In this document: positions 30,428 to 42,487 of the stretch, in pieces
Numbering within the stretch: the stretch's first letter is position 1
Layout of the letters: each line of letters opens with the position of its first letter
DNA from: Dryococelus australis
Taxonomy: Eukaryota; Arthropoda; Insecta; Phasmatodea; Phasmatidae
Direction of reading: 5' to 3'
NCBI GenBank assembly: GCA_029891345.1
Contig: CM057006.1
Coordinates: 44,378,556-44,442,555 of the forward strand
Length of the DNA: 64,000 nucleotides
Translations under genes and position numbers: made by a program
Notes under the pieces: model-generated
What the model saw: only the letters and a program-made list of their open reading frames with translations
Told to the model about the DNA's origin: nothing
Databases searched by the model: none

Positions 30428-31888
30428 TGCCAGTGATTTTCAGGACTCGTGAGCAGTATCGGAAGAATACGGCATTACTGGAATAACTGGCTGAGCAAAA
30501 TTTCCCGAGTATTTAAACTGGGCACCGATCATTAGTTCGGGGCGAATGCGAATAAGAGAAAAGTACTAACAATCTGCGACTTTGGAGGTATAAATCTCTT
30601 AAAGTGGAATGAATCAGTAGTAAACTATGAGATCTCCACTGCATTCAGTAAATTAGCTCTCGCTAACGTAAATTTGTTTTTCAGCGATTTAGAGTTTAAT
30701 AATTGGTGCTCATAAATTTTTTAATCATGCCGGTGATCGGTTCGAAGCTTCGGCTGTTTCAGAACTTCGCCTGAAATGCATACGTGTGCGTACTTGTCCC
30801 CGGAAGTGACGTCACAAGTTATGTCCGAATTGCAAGTGGAGTATGCAAGTATAAAAATATACGAAGATATATACTTCGCGCATACTTGCAGTAAATGTGC
30901 CGCCATTTTGAGAACAATTTATAGGTTACTAGTGATATACGACGTAATTATTTTATTTAAATTTTAGTAGAGATACTTAGCTTAGTAGGTTGGAACTTTG
31001 AACTGAGATAATAAAAAAAGCTATCGTAAGGTGCCTTAAAGAAAGACCCAAACAATAAATTCACTCTAGGCCAAAGTTCATAACCTACAAAACCTACTGT
31101 AAATCAAGCAATCAAAATGGTAAACTGGCGTACAATCGGCAAGACAACGAAAGTTACGTAGATCAAATTGAAATATTATTAAATCCTTTATTTAAACCCT
31201 ATAATTTTCTGCAGGTATCGAGTTATTTGTAGGGATACGCATTCATTAAAAGTGATCATCTGACTAATAGGTGTTGCCCGAAGCCAACTTCGACTGGCTG
31301 TCCAAATTCATCAACTTTGGTGCCAAGAGTAAGTGAAGTATGCAAGGATGTGAGTACACACGTTTACGCCTTAATGCGGAAACGGCCTTGGTCCGTCCAG
31401 CCAGCTCGCCTGGTGCTCGGGTTCAGTACGGACAGTTGTAGGTTACTGAGCCGCTCCTGCTGTGAGCCGCTTGAGCCGGCAATTTCTTTGGAATAAGCTG
31501 AGAAGTGCTACTAAACGCGTTTCGAGTAAGGCGTGACGTGACTTCATACACAAAATAAAAAGAAAAACATCCCAACTGCTGACTCCAGTGCTTTCGCGCT
31601 CTTCTAGTGAGAAAAAAAAATGCTAATTGTTTGCATTTCAAAATACTCGCTAAGCGTCAGAACTGGTGATGTCCTCCCAACGCTTAAAATGCCTTGTGAT
31701 GTGTTTGTAATCTTTATTACTATATGAAACTACAAGACGTCCTTTCGACACGTACTTTAAGAGTAAAAAAAAATATCTACACGTGACTCAAGAATGGAAC
31801 TTCCAGGACATCGTGCATGTACTAGAAACCTTCCAACGTGTGTGGGATCCGAAATCTTAAGGTTGGCAATCGCGCTCGACACTTCTAC
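30428..31888. other. Unassigned sequence with local inverted repeats
   Basis: Around 30837-30890, TGCAAGTAT and ATACTTGCA face each other around a smaller CGAAGATATATACTTCG hairpin, near GTGACGTCAC. No exon or family recognised; frames of 60-73 codons are not supported. Confidence 0.4.
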
Positions 31889-32304
31889 AGGCTGTTCACG
31901 GTAAAATAAGCAGTTTTGAAAGCCCTGCTTAAGATTACTTGCATGCACTTTGTGTATTCGTCCGCCTTATGTAAAATTAACATTGCCGTGGGCCTTATCA
32001 CTTTATTCGTACGTTGCTCAGGTGAAAACGTAAAATTATTATAAAAGGAAATACTTTACAAATCGGCTAATTTTTACACTTCTTTTCATAAAAAAATTAA
32101 TCGAAAGACATTCTTTTAAGTGATCACAAATGGTTACCTAACACTTTTTATTCAGCTTAATGGTCTAGAACTACTTTCCATCCATAGTTAACAATTTTAC
32201 TTGGCGAATGTCACTCAGTGCGCCCATTAAAATATATACATGCAGGGGCAGTACCTTTTCTCTAAGGTTCATTTCTAAAGTGCTCACTTTATCGTGAACA
32301 GCCT
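31889..32304 (+). mobile_element. MITE A, long class, complete
   Basis: 416 bp from AGGCTGTTCACGGTAAAATA to CACTTTATCGTGAACAGCCT. The core is in the same orientation as the copies at 14721 and 45980. Confidence 0.85.
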
Positions 32305-32387
32305 TTACGAGGCATTCACCTTAAACTACAAATGCCATTTCGTACTTTTGTCCTTTCCTTTAAGGAAACTGCTCAGGAAAGCAATGT

Positions 32388-32815
32388 ACAGTCTATTCGC
32401 AGTTACTTTCAACTTTTCCGAAGTCCTGCTTAAGTTCTACTCCCAGGATGTCCCTCCGCCTCGTGCAAACAAAGCTTATCCGAGTCTAGAAAATTATACC
32501 ATAAGGGCAACGCACCACACTGATGTACACTCAGTCTAATAATATTTCGCAAGAGAACTATTTATGTACAGGCATTACCAACATACATATTTTCTCTCTA
32601 TTTTTATTATTGTTAATTATAAATTGAATACTTTAATTTATAGATAAAATAAAGGTTGAATTTAACCAAAAGTAAAGATACTTTTACATTGACAAAAGTA
32701 TAAAACGCTTGCGATGCGTGACTTATCTATTTAGGAAACAACCAAACACGTCATACATTGGGTTATTTTTCAAAGGTTTGATCCAAAAAGTGTAAAGTTA
32801 CCGCAAATATACTAT
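32388..32815 (-). mobile_element. MITE B, complete, reverse
   Basis: Runs from ACAGTCTATTCGCAGTTAC to AAGTTACCGCAAATATACTA with the full core (CCTCCGCCTCGTGCAAAC, AACACGTCATACATTGG). About 80 bp after the preceding A element. Confidence 0.8.
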
Positions 32816-33844
32816 ATGTGTTGTTTCTAAGTTACTATTGTGTCAATTTACTCTCCCAAAAACAGTTCACTGGAATAATATAAGGTCGCGTTTTTTAAGG
32901 CATGTTTTCTTCGTGCCCTGATTTTTAACTACTCGCAGACTTATTCAATTTAAAAGCCTTTAAATATTTCCTGTAGATATCGTGTTACCGGCCAATTCTT
33001 ACTTCTTCGAGTAGTTGAATAATTAACCTATTGCCAATAACTAATATTTTACACGAGTATAGTATTCAAATGGCTTGACTAAATAACACCAGTAGTTAAG
33101 ATGGCAAAATGAATGAGCTTTGCTTCAAAGCCAGGCGGTAATAAAAACGGCATTGTAGAAACTAGTTTAGAGTTACAGCTCTGGTGAATAAGATCTGAAG
33201 CACATTAAAACCGTGGATATATAACGCAGATAACATAAACTGGAGTACATCCTGATTAAGTTACGATATTTACACGCTTCTTGCTGGTATTTAAAGGAAA
33301 AAGAATGCACCCGGCACAGTCTCAGTTAGTGCTTAAAAAGTGCTTGACAAATCCAAATGAGTTGCATCAGAAATATAATTGAAATTTAAGTAATTAAAAA
33401 AAAAATAGCATCACTTTAGATAAAACACATGTTACGCTTTCCAATTTTGAGTATAAGAAACGTTTCAACGCTCGATGCCCGACAACATTTTCCAGAAAAA
33501 TATTTGTGGTACAGCTCACTTTGAACGTAGCGCGCTGAAGATCTTTATAAGGATGCAACATGCACCATCTGCGAGAATTTATTGCCTTCTAAATATTCGC
33601 ACTGTATATAATTGCACTGGACGGAAAGAAAGTGTCGCACACTTCATCATCGATCTCAAAGTGTAAATATTCTGGAAAAGGAAGTATTTTCCGGGAGAGG
33701 TTAAGTGCAGGAATAAAGCTTTACAGCTTCCTACGTGTGCAATACATTCTAAAATAGATAAATAAATGTTGCAACTAATAATATGACAGCTGGAGGGAAG
33801 GAAAAAATTGCAGATCGGTAGCGCGAATGGAGTTTATCACTTCA
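32816..33844. other. Unassigned AT-rich sequence
   Basis: A 63-codon frame at 33475-33666 has no recognised domain. Nothing else supported. Confidence 0.45.
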
Positions 33845-34055
33845 CTTCCTACTTTTTTTGTATTAAATACTTTCTAAGAGAGAAAAATTGTGGAAATGGT
33901 TAAGAATATAATTGTAGGGTTTCCTATGCAGTTTTCTTGAAGGAACGGAGAAAATTGCACCGTGGCAACAGTAATTCAATCGAATGGCTTAAATGCGTGT
34001 AATAGTATCCTTACTGTCGCAGGTGTAATTTATGAGAAACTCAGCTACCCGGGAA
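33845..34055 (+). mobile_element. Diverged MITE C fragment
   Basis: Matches C order weakly: a T-rich block, AGAGAGAAAAATTGTGGAAATG, TATGCAGTTTTCTTGA and GTGTAATAGTATCC. Ends are not recognisable. Confidence 0.4.
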
Positions 34056-34356
34056 TGCAAATTTACCTTAAGAAGTAAGAAGGGCTATAATGCAGTCGGT
34101 CAGAATTCATCAATTTCACAGACATTATTTTATTGCACGTGGGTCATTCGTGAATGAATAATGATGGAGGCATAAAGTGTTAATAAAAGGTCCTAATGTT
34201 TAACATTTTTGGGATATTAATTGGAACATGTACAAAAACTCTACTGAAGAGGTCATTTTTTTTACCATTTTGGTATGACTTTGTAGCTGAGCATTGTGCA
34301 CAAACATCCATTCCAAAATAATAGGCCAGCCATTCGATATTAACAATAAACTTTGT
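34056..34356. other. Unassigned AT-rich gap
   Basis: Nothing recognised. Confidence 0.4.
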
Positions 34357-37170
34357 TATAGCCTATTCGCGGCGAAGTCACACTTTTTGAATCAAACCTA
34401 TAAAAAAATCAACCCATGTACGACGTGTTAGGGTGCTTCCTAAATATGTCATGTATAACAAGCGTTCTGTACTTCAGTTAACATAAAAGTATCTCAGTAG
34501 TAGTAGGATTAAAGAGAGTTTGGGGACAGGATTCAAGATTCCGAGGACGGGGCCATCAGCCACCTCGGTTGTCGAGGCGGCCGGCGGCCTGGAGCAGCCA
34601 TGTTGTGATAGAACCCGATCACCATATCGGATATTGGTGACCTTGACCTTGACCATGTGCTCGTGACCTTGAATGATCTTAAACCCACAAAATCGCAAAA
34701 AAACTAGAAATAAATAAAAAAACATGCAGTTTTACTCTACCCTACCCCATCCCTCGCTTACCACTCCAACCATGACCAATATCCCCACCTCCACCCTTCG
34801 AATAGTAAAAAATCACGAAATCTAAAATTAAAAAAAAAAAAAAAAAAAAACATTAAATTCTAACCTCACACTAATGCCACTACTCTCACCTCACTACTTC
34901 AACTGCTCACAATAATTAAAAATCGAGAAAAATTGCAAAAAATAAAAAAATTGATTCTAAAAATCGAAGAACACATAATGTACCCTCACACTTAACCCAC
35001 CATCCTCACCTCGCGCCCTCCAAAACCCTCACAGCCACTAAAAAAATCGAGGAAAGTCACAAAAAGTTTAATGAAAAATTGTAAAAGATTTAAAGAAAGT
35101 AATAAAAGTTTAGGGGCGTATTACATCACTGACTCCGGCACCCATGTTAAATGTTGGTGACATTTACCTTTACGCCCAGTGGTGTGTACAATAGACAAAA
35201 GGAGGGTCATGTAGGATCTGAAGTATCGAGCCTTACTCGGGTCGATAAAAATCGGCTGGGGTCTATAAGGTGAACAAATAAACTGGGGATATTTTTGAGC
35301 AATGTTTCGCAACTGGATAGTTGGCCTGGTCATTTGGCATGGTCCTTTGGTGTGGTCAGCAATGGTAGAGATGTTTTGCGAAGATTTTGTGCGAAGAGGT
35401 TAGCCACGACACTACTATTAGTCGACTTTTTCGAGATTAGTTGTCATCGAATGTTGGTATACGTGGGTGGTATGGTCGGTTGGTCTTATCCACTGTGCTC
35501 TAGCCATTTATGCAGGAATTGGTCTCGGCAGGAGCCAGTCTTGGGTGGAGTCAGTCTCTTCAGAAACTGGTTGGGGTTTCGTTTAGAGAAAGGAGGAGGG
35601 GTGGAGAATCTTGTGGTTTGGTGAATGGTGAGGGGGTGAGCTATGGTTGGTTATTGGGGGTGCGGGAGTCGGTTGAAGGGTTGGTGACAATCATGGATGT
35701 TGATGGCGGCTGAGCTATGGTTAAATGAATGGCAAAGGAAGCGGCGCGACGAGTGGTAAGTTGGCGGTGCAGGGGGAGGGTATGTGTGCTACATAAAGTC
35801 AATAATTCGCTTTGGAGGTCGTAATATTGATCGGTTATGTAGCGAATGAAATATTGAAGTGGTGGTTCAGTCGTGTATTGATCGTCGTACCAAGGAGTGG
35901 CTGTGCTCTGCCATCTTGAGAAGAATCGAACTTTTAGAGTCATGCCCAGCCAACTTGTTTTTTCGCATTAAGTATGTAATCTTTTAAATTTTTGAAGTTT
36001 TTTCGCGGTATTTTATTGATTTTTAGATTTCAAGGTCATTTGGGATAAATTTATGGTCGCCAACATTCTACGTAGTGGCCGGAGTCAGAAACATATTATA
36101 TACGTTGATTTTTTTCAAATGTATTCGATTTTTGTAAAAAAAATTTCAATTTTTTATGTTCAAAGTTATTGGGGTTTATGTCAAGGCTACCGGCATCCAA
36201 CATAGGGTGTCGGAGTCAGTGATTAAATATTTTCCTAAACTTTTATTAGTTTTTTTTCCGATATTTCGCCATTTTTCTCGATTTTTGTTTTTAAGGACAA
36301 TTAGGTCAAGGTCACCAGCATCCAGCGTGGGTGTCGCAGTCAATGACATTGTATTAGTTTCTAAAAGATTTTTACAATTTTTTATTTAATTATTTTGTGA
36401 CCTTTATAGATTCTTTTATGAATGCGAGGGGATGAAGTAAAGGTGGTGAGATAAGTGGGAGGGTAAAATTGTGTGTGCTTCAATTTTTAGAATCAATTTC
36501 TCGACTTTGCGCGATATTTCTCGATTTTTTTTATGATTGGGGGTCGGGGAGGTGTGAGGTGGGGTAGCGGATAATTTTTTTTAGAATTATTCTAGATTTT
36601 GTTATTTTTTTATTATTGTGAGGGTGGTGAGAGTGTTGGTTGGTGGGTTGAGCCAGAGGTAGTTTAGGGTAACATTATATGTTCCTCAATTATTTTTTTA
36701 ACATTTTTGTGTTTTTTTAAATATTTTTGGAATCAAGTTCATTCAAGGTCACGAGAACAGGGCCAAGGTCACCAGTATCTAACATAATGATCGGGTGCCA
36801 TCACAACATGGCTGCCCCAGGCCGCCTCGACAGTCGAGGTGGCTGGTGGCTACGAGCTCCGAATCCTGTCCCGGAACTTTCTTCACCCTACTACTCCCAA
36901 TGTTGATATTTTATCTATATATTTCAATATCGCATTTATAATTTATTTGAATAAAACAGAGAGAAAATAGGTGTGTTGGCAATGCCTTGTAAGAAATAGT
37001 TCTCGTGGTAAATATTACTAAACTGAGTGCGCACGAATACGGCGCGTTGTCCGTTTGGTGAAATTTTCTTGACTTAGTTAAGGTTTGCTTGCATGAGGCA
37101 GAGGAACATGTTGAATATAGAACTTCAGTAGGGCTTCAGAAAAGTCTGAAGTAACCGTGAATGGACTAAT
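34357..37170 (+). mobile_element. MITE B split by a foldback element
   Basis: The B left part (TATAGCCTATTCGCGGCG) ends at about 34500 in AAAAGTATCTCAGT. The right part resumes after 36896 (GATATTTTATCTATATATTTC, then GAGAAAATAGGTGTGTTGGC) and ends GTAACCGTGAATGGACTAAT. About 2.4 kb of foldback DNA lies between. Confidence 0.8.
34500..36896. mobile_element. Foldback (FB) element of about 2.4 kb with long inverted arms
   Basis: Outer ends AGTAGTAGGATTAAAGAGAG and the inverse CTTTCTTCACCCTACTACT match. So do long internal blocks: GGGGACAGGATTC...GAGGCGGCC (34524-34590) versus GGCCGCCTCGACAGTCGAGG...CCTGTCCC (36810-36874), and GGTGACCTTGACC versus GGTCAAGGTCACC-type motifs. Similarity continues inward for several hundred bases as diverged AT/CAC-rich arms. 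The arms contain reiterated units of the type CACTGACTCCGGCACCCATGTT (left) and its inverse (right). The middle (about 35280-35940) is unique-looking, strongly G/T-rich on the plus strand, and holds frames of 100-109 codons with no known domain. No transposase is recognisable. Confidence 0.75.
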
Positions 37171-37812
37171 ACTTTGTCTACATTGTACACACATGTACAG
37201 ATGAGCCGAGTTAGGCCTGCTATGACGCGCGCTCTTGAAAATAAACTGACGAGCGTTCAATGAAGAGACTTCCCCGAAGTGGAGTGCGCCTTCCGTCGAC
37301 TCGGCGAATTCCTGTCGCGCTTTTCCCGACGTACGTCCATGGCCGCGTCTACGTCATGCCGTGAGAAAGCGAGGCACCTTATACGCTGCGTCTCGCCGTA
37401 AACATCGGTTGCTGATCCGGCGTTTTTTTTTTTTTTTTTTTTTGCGATCGCCGACTGCGGCCGTGGACTCCCAGGCGACTCGGAGCCGACAAGCAGGGTT
37501 ACCAACTCGGTGATTTTCCCCACCAGATCTGGCGATTACAAACAAATATATATTATCTGATTGCCGAATTTCATGTTTGCGGCAGCTCGAAACAGTTAGC
37601 GATTCTGTTAAAAAAAAAAAAAAAAAATACCTGGTTACATATCTGGCGATTTAAAGGACGATTAACTTTTTTTTTTTATCACACTGTCGAATGTTTGTGC
37701 CTTCAGGGATGTTCAGTTCCTCGGAATATATTACGTGACCCTGGAGAGAGCATGGTGATAGTAGTATGTTCAGATGTACAATACGTGTTTCTCTTTACCT
37801 ATAGGCTGGTAT
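37171..37812. other. Unassigned GC-rich segment, poly(T) and TCTGGCGATT repeats
   Basis: CpG-rich from about 37200 to 37500, broken by a T run (37421-37443). Then come ACCAGATCTGGCGATT (about 37519) and TACATATCTGGCGATTT (about 37637) separated by an A run. Overlapping minus-strand frames here (63 and 88 codons) are composition-driven. Confidence 0.35.
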
Positions 37813-38020
37813 AGGCTGTTCACGGTAAAGTGAGCACTTTTGAGGTCCTGGTTATTTTTTCCTATCAGCAAAATTTTTATCCATTAACTACATTTTAAAA
37901 TAAATATTACCATGGAAGTAATAAACATAGTATTTATATTCCACTACACTCGGAAGTTAACGTTGACTATTTTTCCAAATGGGAGGGTTTTAAAAGTACT
38001 CACTTTACCGTGAATAGCCT
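37813..38020. mobile_element. MITE A, short class, complete
   Basis: 208 bp from AGGCTGTTCACGGTAAAGTG to CTCACTTTACCGTGAATAGCC. Flanks are TAT/ATA. The core is in reverse orientation relative to the copy at 25206. Confidence 0.85.
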
Positions 38021-38068
38021 ATAGTCGTGTGGGATGTCGCTCGCGGGAAAAACAGTATATGGTATGGC

Positions 38069-38362
38069 TAGAGCTAGTGATTTCTCGCGAAACAATATGA
38101 GTACGCGGTAGACTTCAATTCTATAAGAACCCAACAGTAGTTTGTCTGTTTCAATTGGTTTCGGTCTGCTTGAGAAGGCGTTTTCATATATTAGCGGGCC
38201 ACTTATAATTCTGCAACATCGGCAAGGCTCCTACGTGATTCGTGTGCAGACAGTTGACACGTGTCGAAAAGTAATTTACCCAGTCAAAACAGGTAAACGA
38301 CACTATAGTGTTTTGAAATATAACTTGTCCTGAAATCTTTTCGCGTAATTTCACTACCCCCA
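38069..38362. mobile_element. MITE K, hAT-like, with 8-bp duplication
   Basis: 294 bp from TAGAGCTAGTGATTTCTCGC to TCGCGTAATTTCACTACCCC plus CA. A perfect 8-bp target duplication GGTATGGC is seen at 38061-38068 and 38363-38370. Related to 20005 and 60014. Confidence 0.9.
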
Positions 38363-38556
38363 GGTATGGCTCTATCGCCAGCGATGTTTTGGGATCCTCT
38401 TCACTGGATGGTACTCGAAGTATCAATTTACACAGCTGGATAGGGATATAGTAATGTGCGCTTTTATATATGTTTACCGAATACGTTTTCCAAATATTTC
38501 TGGTGGAAATTTTTTTACTTTCAGTTTTTTTTTTACAATTTATCACACAATCTGTG

Positions 38557-38700
<144 letters not shown>

Positions 38701-38834
38701 ATGGTAATAAAACTGTGATAATATTTCAAGCTGCGAAAAAACAATATGTATCCATTTACTCTAAATTTAATTTGGAATACACAAAAATTACAATCGGGTG
38801 ATTTCGCGAATTTATTTATTTTTTGTATTTACAG

Positions 38835-39000
38835 ACATTCGTTCAAAAAATACGGCAACTCTGCCGAGGTGGGGACTTACGAGACAACTCAGCAGGGAAA
38901 GAAACTGGTTTCTTTTATCCGGAGCGAGCAGCGAGACAATCGATTCGCACAAGCAATTGAGACGGTTCGATTAATTCGAAGCTCCTGCAAAGGATTTTGA
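38835..39000 (+). CDS. Candidate terminal exon, unknown gene
   Basis: A T-rich acceptor (ATTTTTTGTATTTACAG) ends at 38834. The following frame stays open for 54 codons to a TGA at 38998-39000, encoding a polar peptide (FKKYGNSAEVGTYETTQQGK, then LVSFIRSEQRDNR). The segment is less AT-rich than its surroundings. No domain is recognised, no upstream exon was found nearby and no clear AATAAA follows closely. A chance open frame or transposon relic is quite possible. Confidence 0.25.
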
Positions 39001-39133
39001 TTGCGAAGATGGTTTTTTACAAGCGCGTTGTTCATAGATGTGGGATAGTCACAGTAACCAACGTCTGCGGGTTTTTGTTAGTCCGTACAGAAGAACCAAA
39101 AAAGGCGTAAAACTAGAAACGGTTTTTGCCGAC

Positions 39134-39166
<33 letters not shown>

Positions 39167-39300
39167 TCAAGTTTCTACTTACATCGCAAGATATTATGGT
39201 TCAGGACTATGTTAGTTTGGCAAATTATTTCACCATAAAAACGGCCAAATATATTTTTGTCATAATCCTTGTAGATTTCTTTACCAAACTAATGACTTAT
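39001..39300. other. Unassigned; poly(A) tract
   Basis: Includes an A run at about 39138-39162. Nothing else recognised. Confidence 0.45.
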
Positions 39301-39514
39301 AGGCTGTTCATGCTAAATTGAGCACTATTTAAGGCCCTTCCGATAGACATTAACTACTAATAAATATAATATCTTATTGCAGCTTCAGGCATTAAATTTC
39401 TAGGGCGGTGAAATGTATACACTGTGTTTACTGGTCACAAAGCAATGCTTATATTAAAAGCAGCAAGAAGATGAAAATTGCATGAAAGGAAAAATTTAGA
39501 GGAAGGGCCTTAAC
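39301..39514. mobile_element. MITE A, short class, right end lost
   Basis: Starts AGGCTGTTCATGCTAAATTG, with the same core as the copies at 3845 and 20041 (CTTATTGCAGCTTCAGGC). It stops at GAAGGGCCTTAACC, before the right inverted repeat. Confidence 0.75.
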
Positions 39515-39817
39515 CAAACCGGTAGACTACAGTTAATATGTTTAGCATTATTTAACATGATGATCCATTTCAAATAACGCACGACTAATAATTCCTGTAT
39601 GTAGAACTTTAAAAAAAATTTATAAAAATTACATTAAAAAGGAATTTTTATACATGTTTAGAAGTATTATTAATTTCAGTTTTTAATCTAGTACAAGTTA
39701 TTCCTCATGTCGCGGTTTGCACCCTCCCCCCTCTTCCCCCTCCCTTCCCATTTCCAAACCCTGCGCACGCCTATGTTTCCTAGGTTAACAACTTACAACA
39801 CAGTTCACTACGTTTAC
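39515..39817. other. Unassigned AT-rich gap
   Basis: Contains a C/T-rich stretch at about 39720-39760; nothing else recognised. Confidence 0.4.
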
Positions 39818-40227
39818 TATAGGCCATTCACTGTTACGTCCAACTTTTCTGAAGCCCTGCTAAATTTCTACTTCCAGAATATTCCTCCGCCTAATGCTAA
39901 CAATTCGTAGCCAAGTTTTGAAAATTGCACCAAAGGGACGACGCATCGGATTCGTGCTCACTAAGAGTAATGACATTTGGCATAAGAACTATTTCTTACT
40001 AGGAACTACCAACACACATATTTTCTCCCTGTTTTCATTCATATCAATAACAAATGAAATTATATGATTAATGTATAAAATATAAGAGCAATTTAAAAAA
40101 AATGACATAGTTTTGTGTTAACAGAAGTATAAAACGCTTGTGATACATTGCAATCAAACACGCCATACATGGAGTGATTTTTCAAAGGTTTGATTTAAAA
40201 AGTGCGAAGAAACCGCGAATAGATTAC
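39818..40227 (-). mobile_element. MITE B, complete, reverse
   Basis: From TATAGGCCATTCACTGTTAC to AAGAAACCGCGAATAGATTA, with the usual core (TTCTACTTCCAGAATATTCC, ACACGCCATACATGG). Confidence 0.8.
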
Positions 40228-40748
40228 AGAAAATTTTTTACTGCATGAAATGAACCGTTTGGTTTTCCGATAAGCCTCTGCACCTCCATTTTGGTCACTT
40301 GAGGCGTGAAACTTTGGCAAAACATTTCGTAACAGTTATGGTCGGTGATGTCGAACAATTTCTGGGCTTCCAATATCTCCAGATCTCACACCACTTGACT
40401 TTTTCGTGGGGATTTACAGTATGAATTGAGAAATTAATGGTATCAAGGTTAAGATCAGGGCCCCACTCGAATCAACTAAACTGTTAATTCTTAGCAAAGT
40501 CTGGTTTGTCAGTATTGTCTACGTCGTATAGCTAAAAATATAGCCATGTTGCATTCTTCTGATGGCAGGAAGACTTTAGACTTTTCCTATCTCGTTACTA
40601 AAACTTAACGGAATACAGTAATTAGTTATAAAAACGTTGATATTTAATTGTACGTAATTTAGAATGACTCGTCAGATATGTCCTACGCTCTCTTAGGCCG
40701 TGAAGTAAAACACTGTACTTCCTGGGCCATACGAAAATTTAGATTTTG
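40228..40748. other. Unassigned sequence
   Basis: No repeat family or exon recognised. Confidence 0.45.
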
Positions 40749-40930
40749 TTTCAATCAACTAAATATTTGGTCCTGGTGCAGGTCTCGTTCGCTCAACAAA
40801 ATGGTTTCGTGAATTCGACTGTAAGTTTTGTTAAGTACAAGAAAAACAAATTATGGAGTTTCAAATTTTATTTAACCTACGAAATATTTCTCAAATTAAC
40901 TACCCACTTGTTTGGCCATACAAGAACAAG
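40749..40930 (+). repeat. Repeat R, copy 1
   Basis: Diverged match to 46640-46830: AACAAAATGG/AATTCGACTGTAAGTTTTG and AAATTATGGAGTTTC here versus AATTCAAGCGTGTATTTCG and AAATTAATTCTGTAGC there. Both are rich in ATTTTGTTG-like motifs. The 126-codon frame starting here is not conserved. Element type unknown. Confidence 0.35.
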
Positions 40931-42148
40931 TGGTTTGAAAGCCAAAGTATATCTACTTTTAAATATACTATTAGGTTCAGTAATTGATCATATCTGCCCC
41001 TGTAAAAAAGAAGGCCCGTCTGTAAGCTGTCACACAGATATATGTCATGTACGGTCAAAAAAATGTTGCTATACACACACACACACAGCAAAACTGTGTG
41101 ATTGTCGGTTTGACACACGACACTGAACTCAACCTCAAATGTGCTTGTAAAATACTTAGCATCGGTTTGTGAAAGAATCGTAGCGGCAAACAACAAATTC
41201 TCGTTTCAACGAAGTAATAACGCTAAAGAAGAAGAAAGCCACGAAATTCGAGCTGCCGCAAGTGAAAGCAAGGCACGTTCTACATGAACTATCCTGTAAC
41301 AGATTCCTGAGACCTATCAGTTGCCTCTCTCGCCGACTCATTACACTTCTTCAGAGACTGTGATATTCTATACGCGCCTTATCGGAAGAGCTTCTGGCCT
41401 TGACGTGGCGAAGTTTCGTGTTCTGGAGACAGCTGGACGCTCCGTAAATGTAGAAGCGAAATAATGGCGAACGACCTATAGACTGCAAGAGCGTAGGCGT
41501 CGAGTACTTGGCATATAATAGGAAAAAAAGGGGGGGGGCGGTCTCACATCCACTTTTCAGACAGTAGGGGCGTTGCACCCCCCTCCCCCTTCCCCTAATC
41601 CCTGGGTGATCGGCCACTAGTTCGGTTTGTAAAAAAGTGTTGCGTATGGTGAAGCTTACTGCCTCATTATTTTTCAAATACAGTTTTTCAATGTGTTGTA
41701 TTTAAAATTAATTTGTAAACAATTCAGTTTTTCATTTAGGAAATGTAGTTTTTGGGACGCTTCTATAATTTACGTTGCCTTTGTGGGCAATCTTTAAATA
41801 CTTAAATACTTTTAAATATTTGTTGTTTATGTTGATTACAACCTTGACGTAAATGAATATATGTGTAACGTTTGAGCATAAACTTCACGCACAAAAAATA
41901 CAACACATGTTGAGAGAGAGAGAATATTGCAATTAACTGGTGTGTGTGTTTACAGAAAGATTGAGATTTGTTCTCTCCCCCGCCCGATACTAAATACCAA
42001 GATGTTAACGGGCCTGCCTACCAAGCCGGCAGCCGCGAACTTCAAATGGAGATACAATGTTCAACGAAATTCCTTCTCATTGAGCCAGTTTTAAAGGTAA
42101 TTATTTCAAATAGAAAGTGTTATACGTGAAACTTCTTTAGGAATCATG
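40931..42148. other. Unassigned; short (AC)n and G-run
   Basis: A short (AC) tract at about 41071-41088 and a G run near 41530. Minus-strand frames of 61-108 codons have no recognisable domain. GAGAGAGAGA at about 41914. Confidence 0.4.
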
Positions 42149-42487
42149 CTTAAAGAGTCCTATGCGCGGAAACGTTTTCTGTGAAATCGTTTGCGCGTAA
42201 ACGCGTATCTCGGTAAATCAAAGTTGTGGAAATACGACTTTTTGTCATGTCTATGGCCCTATTTTTTTTTTTTTTTTTTACTTTTATCATATTAAGTGTA
42301 TTCTTGGAGAAAAAAATTCGTGAAAATGGTCGAATATCGATCCACAATTTACACAGTACAACGTCACGACGGAAACACTACACGCCTTGCACATAGGAGC
42401 GATGGGACGCTAGGCGTGCGTGTAACTGTCGCCCGTATCGCTCCTTCGCTTCTTGACCTTGGACGCGCCCCTACATAGTCCCCTAAG
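42149..42487 (+). mobile_element. MITE C, copy 3
   Basis: From TTAAAGAGTCCTATGCGCGG to CTACATAGTCCCCTAAG. The middle part is deleted relative to copy 1: the GTGAAAATGGTCGAATATCG block joins directly to TTTACACAGTACAACGTCACG. Confidence 0.7.

Noticed and set aside
35295-35943. Frames of 109 and 100 codons in the middle of the foldback element
   Set aside because: They arise in strongly G/T-biased sequence with few stops on one strand, show no domain, and one lies opposite the other's composition bias.
40746-41126. 126-codon plus-strand frame with Cys/His-rich end
   Set aside because: It starts in repeat R and ends in an (AC) tract (Thr-His repeats); the Cys pattern does not fit a zinc finger and the second R copy lacks the frame.
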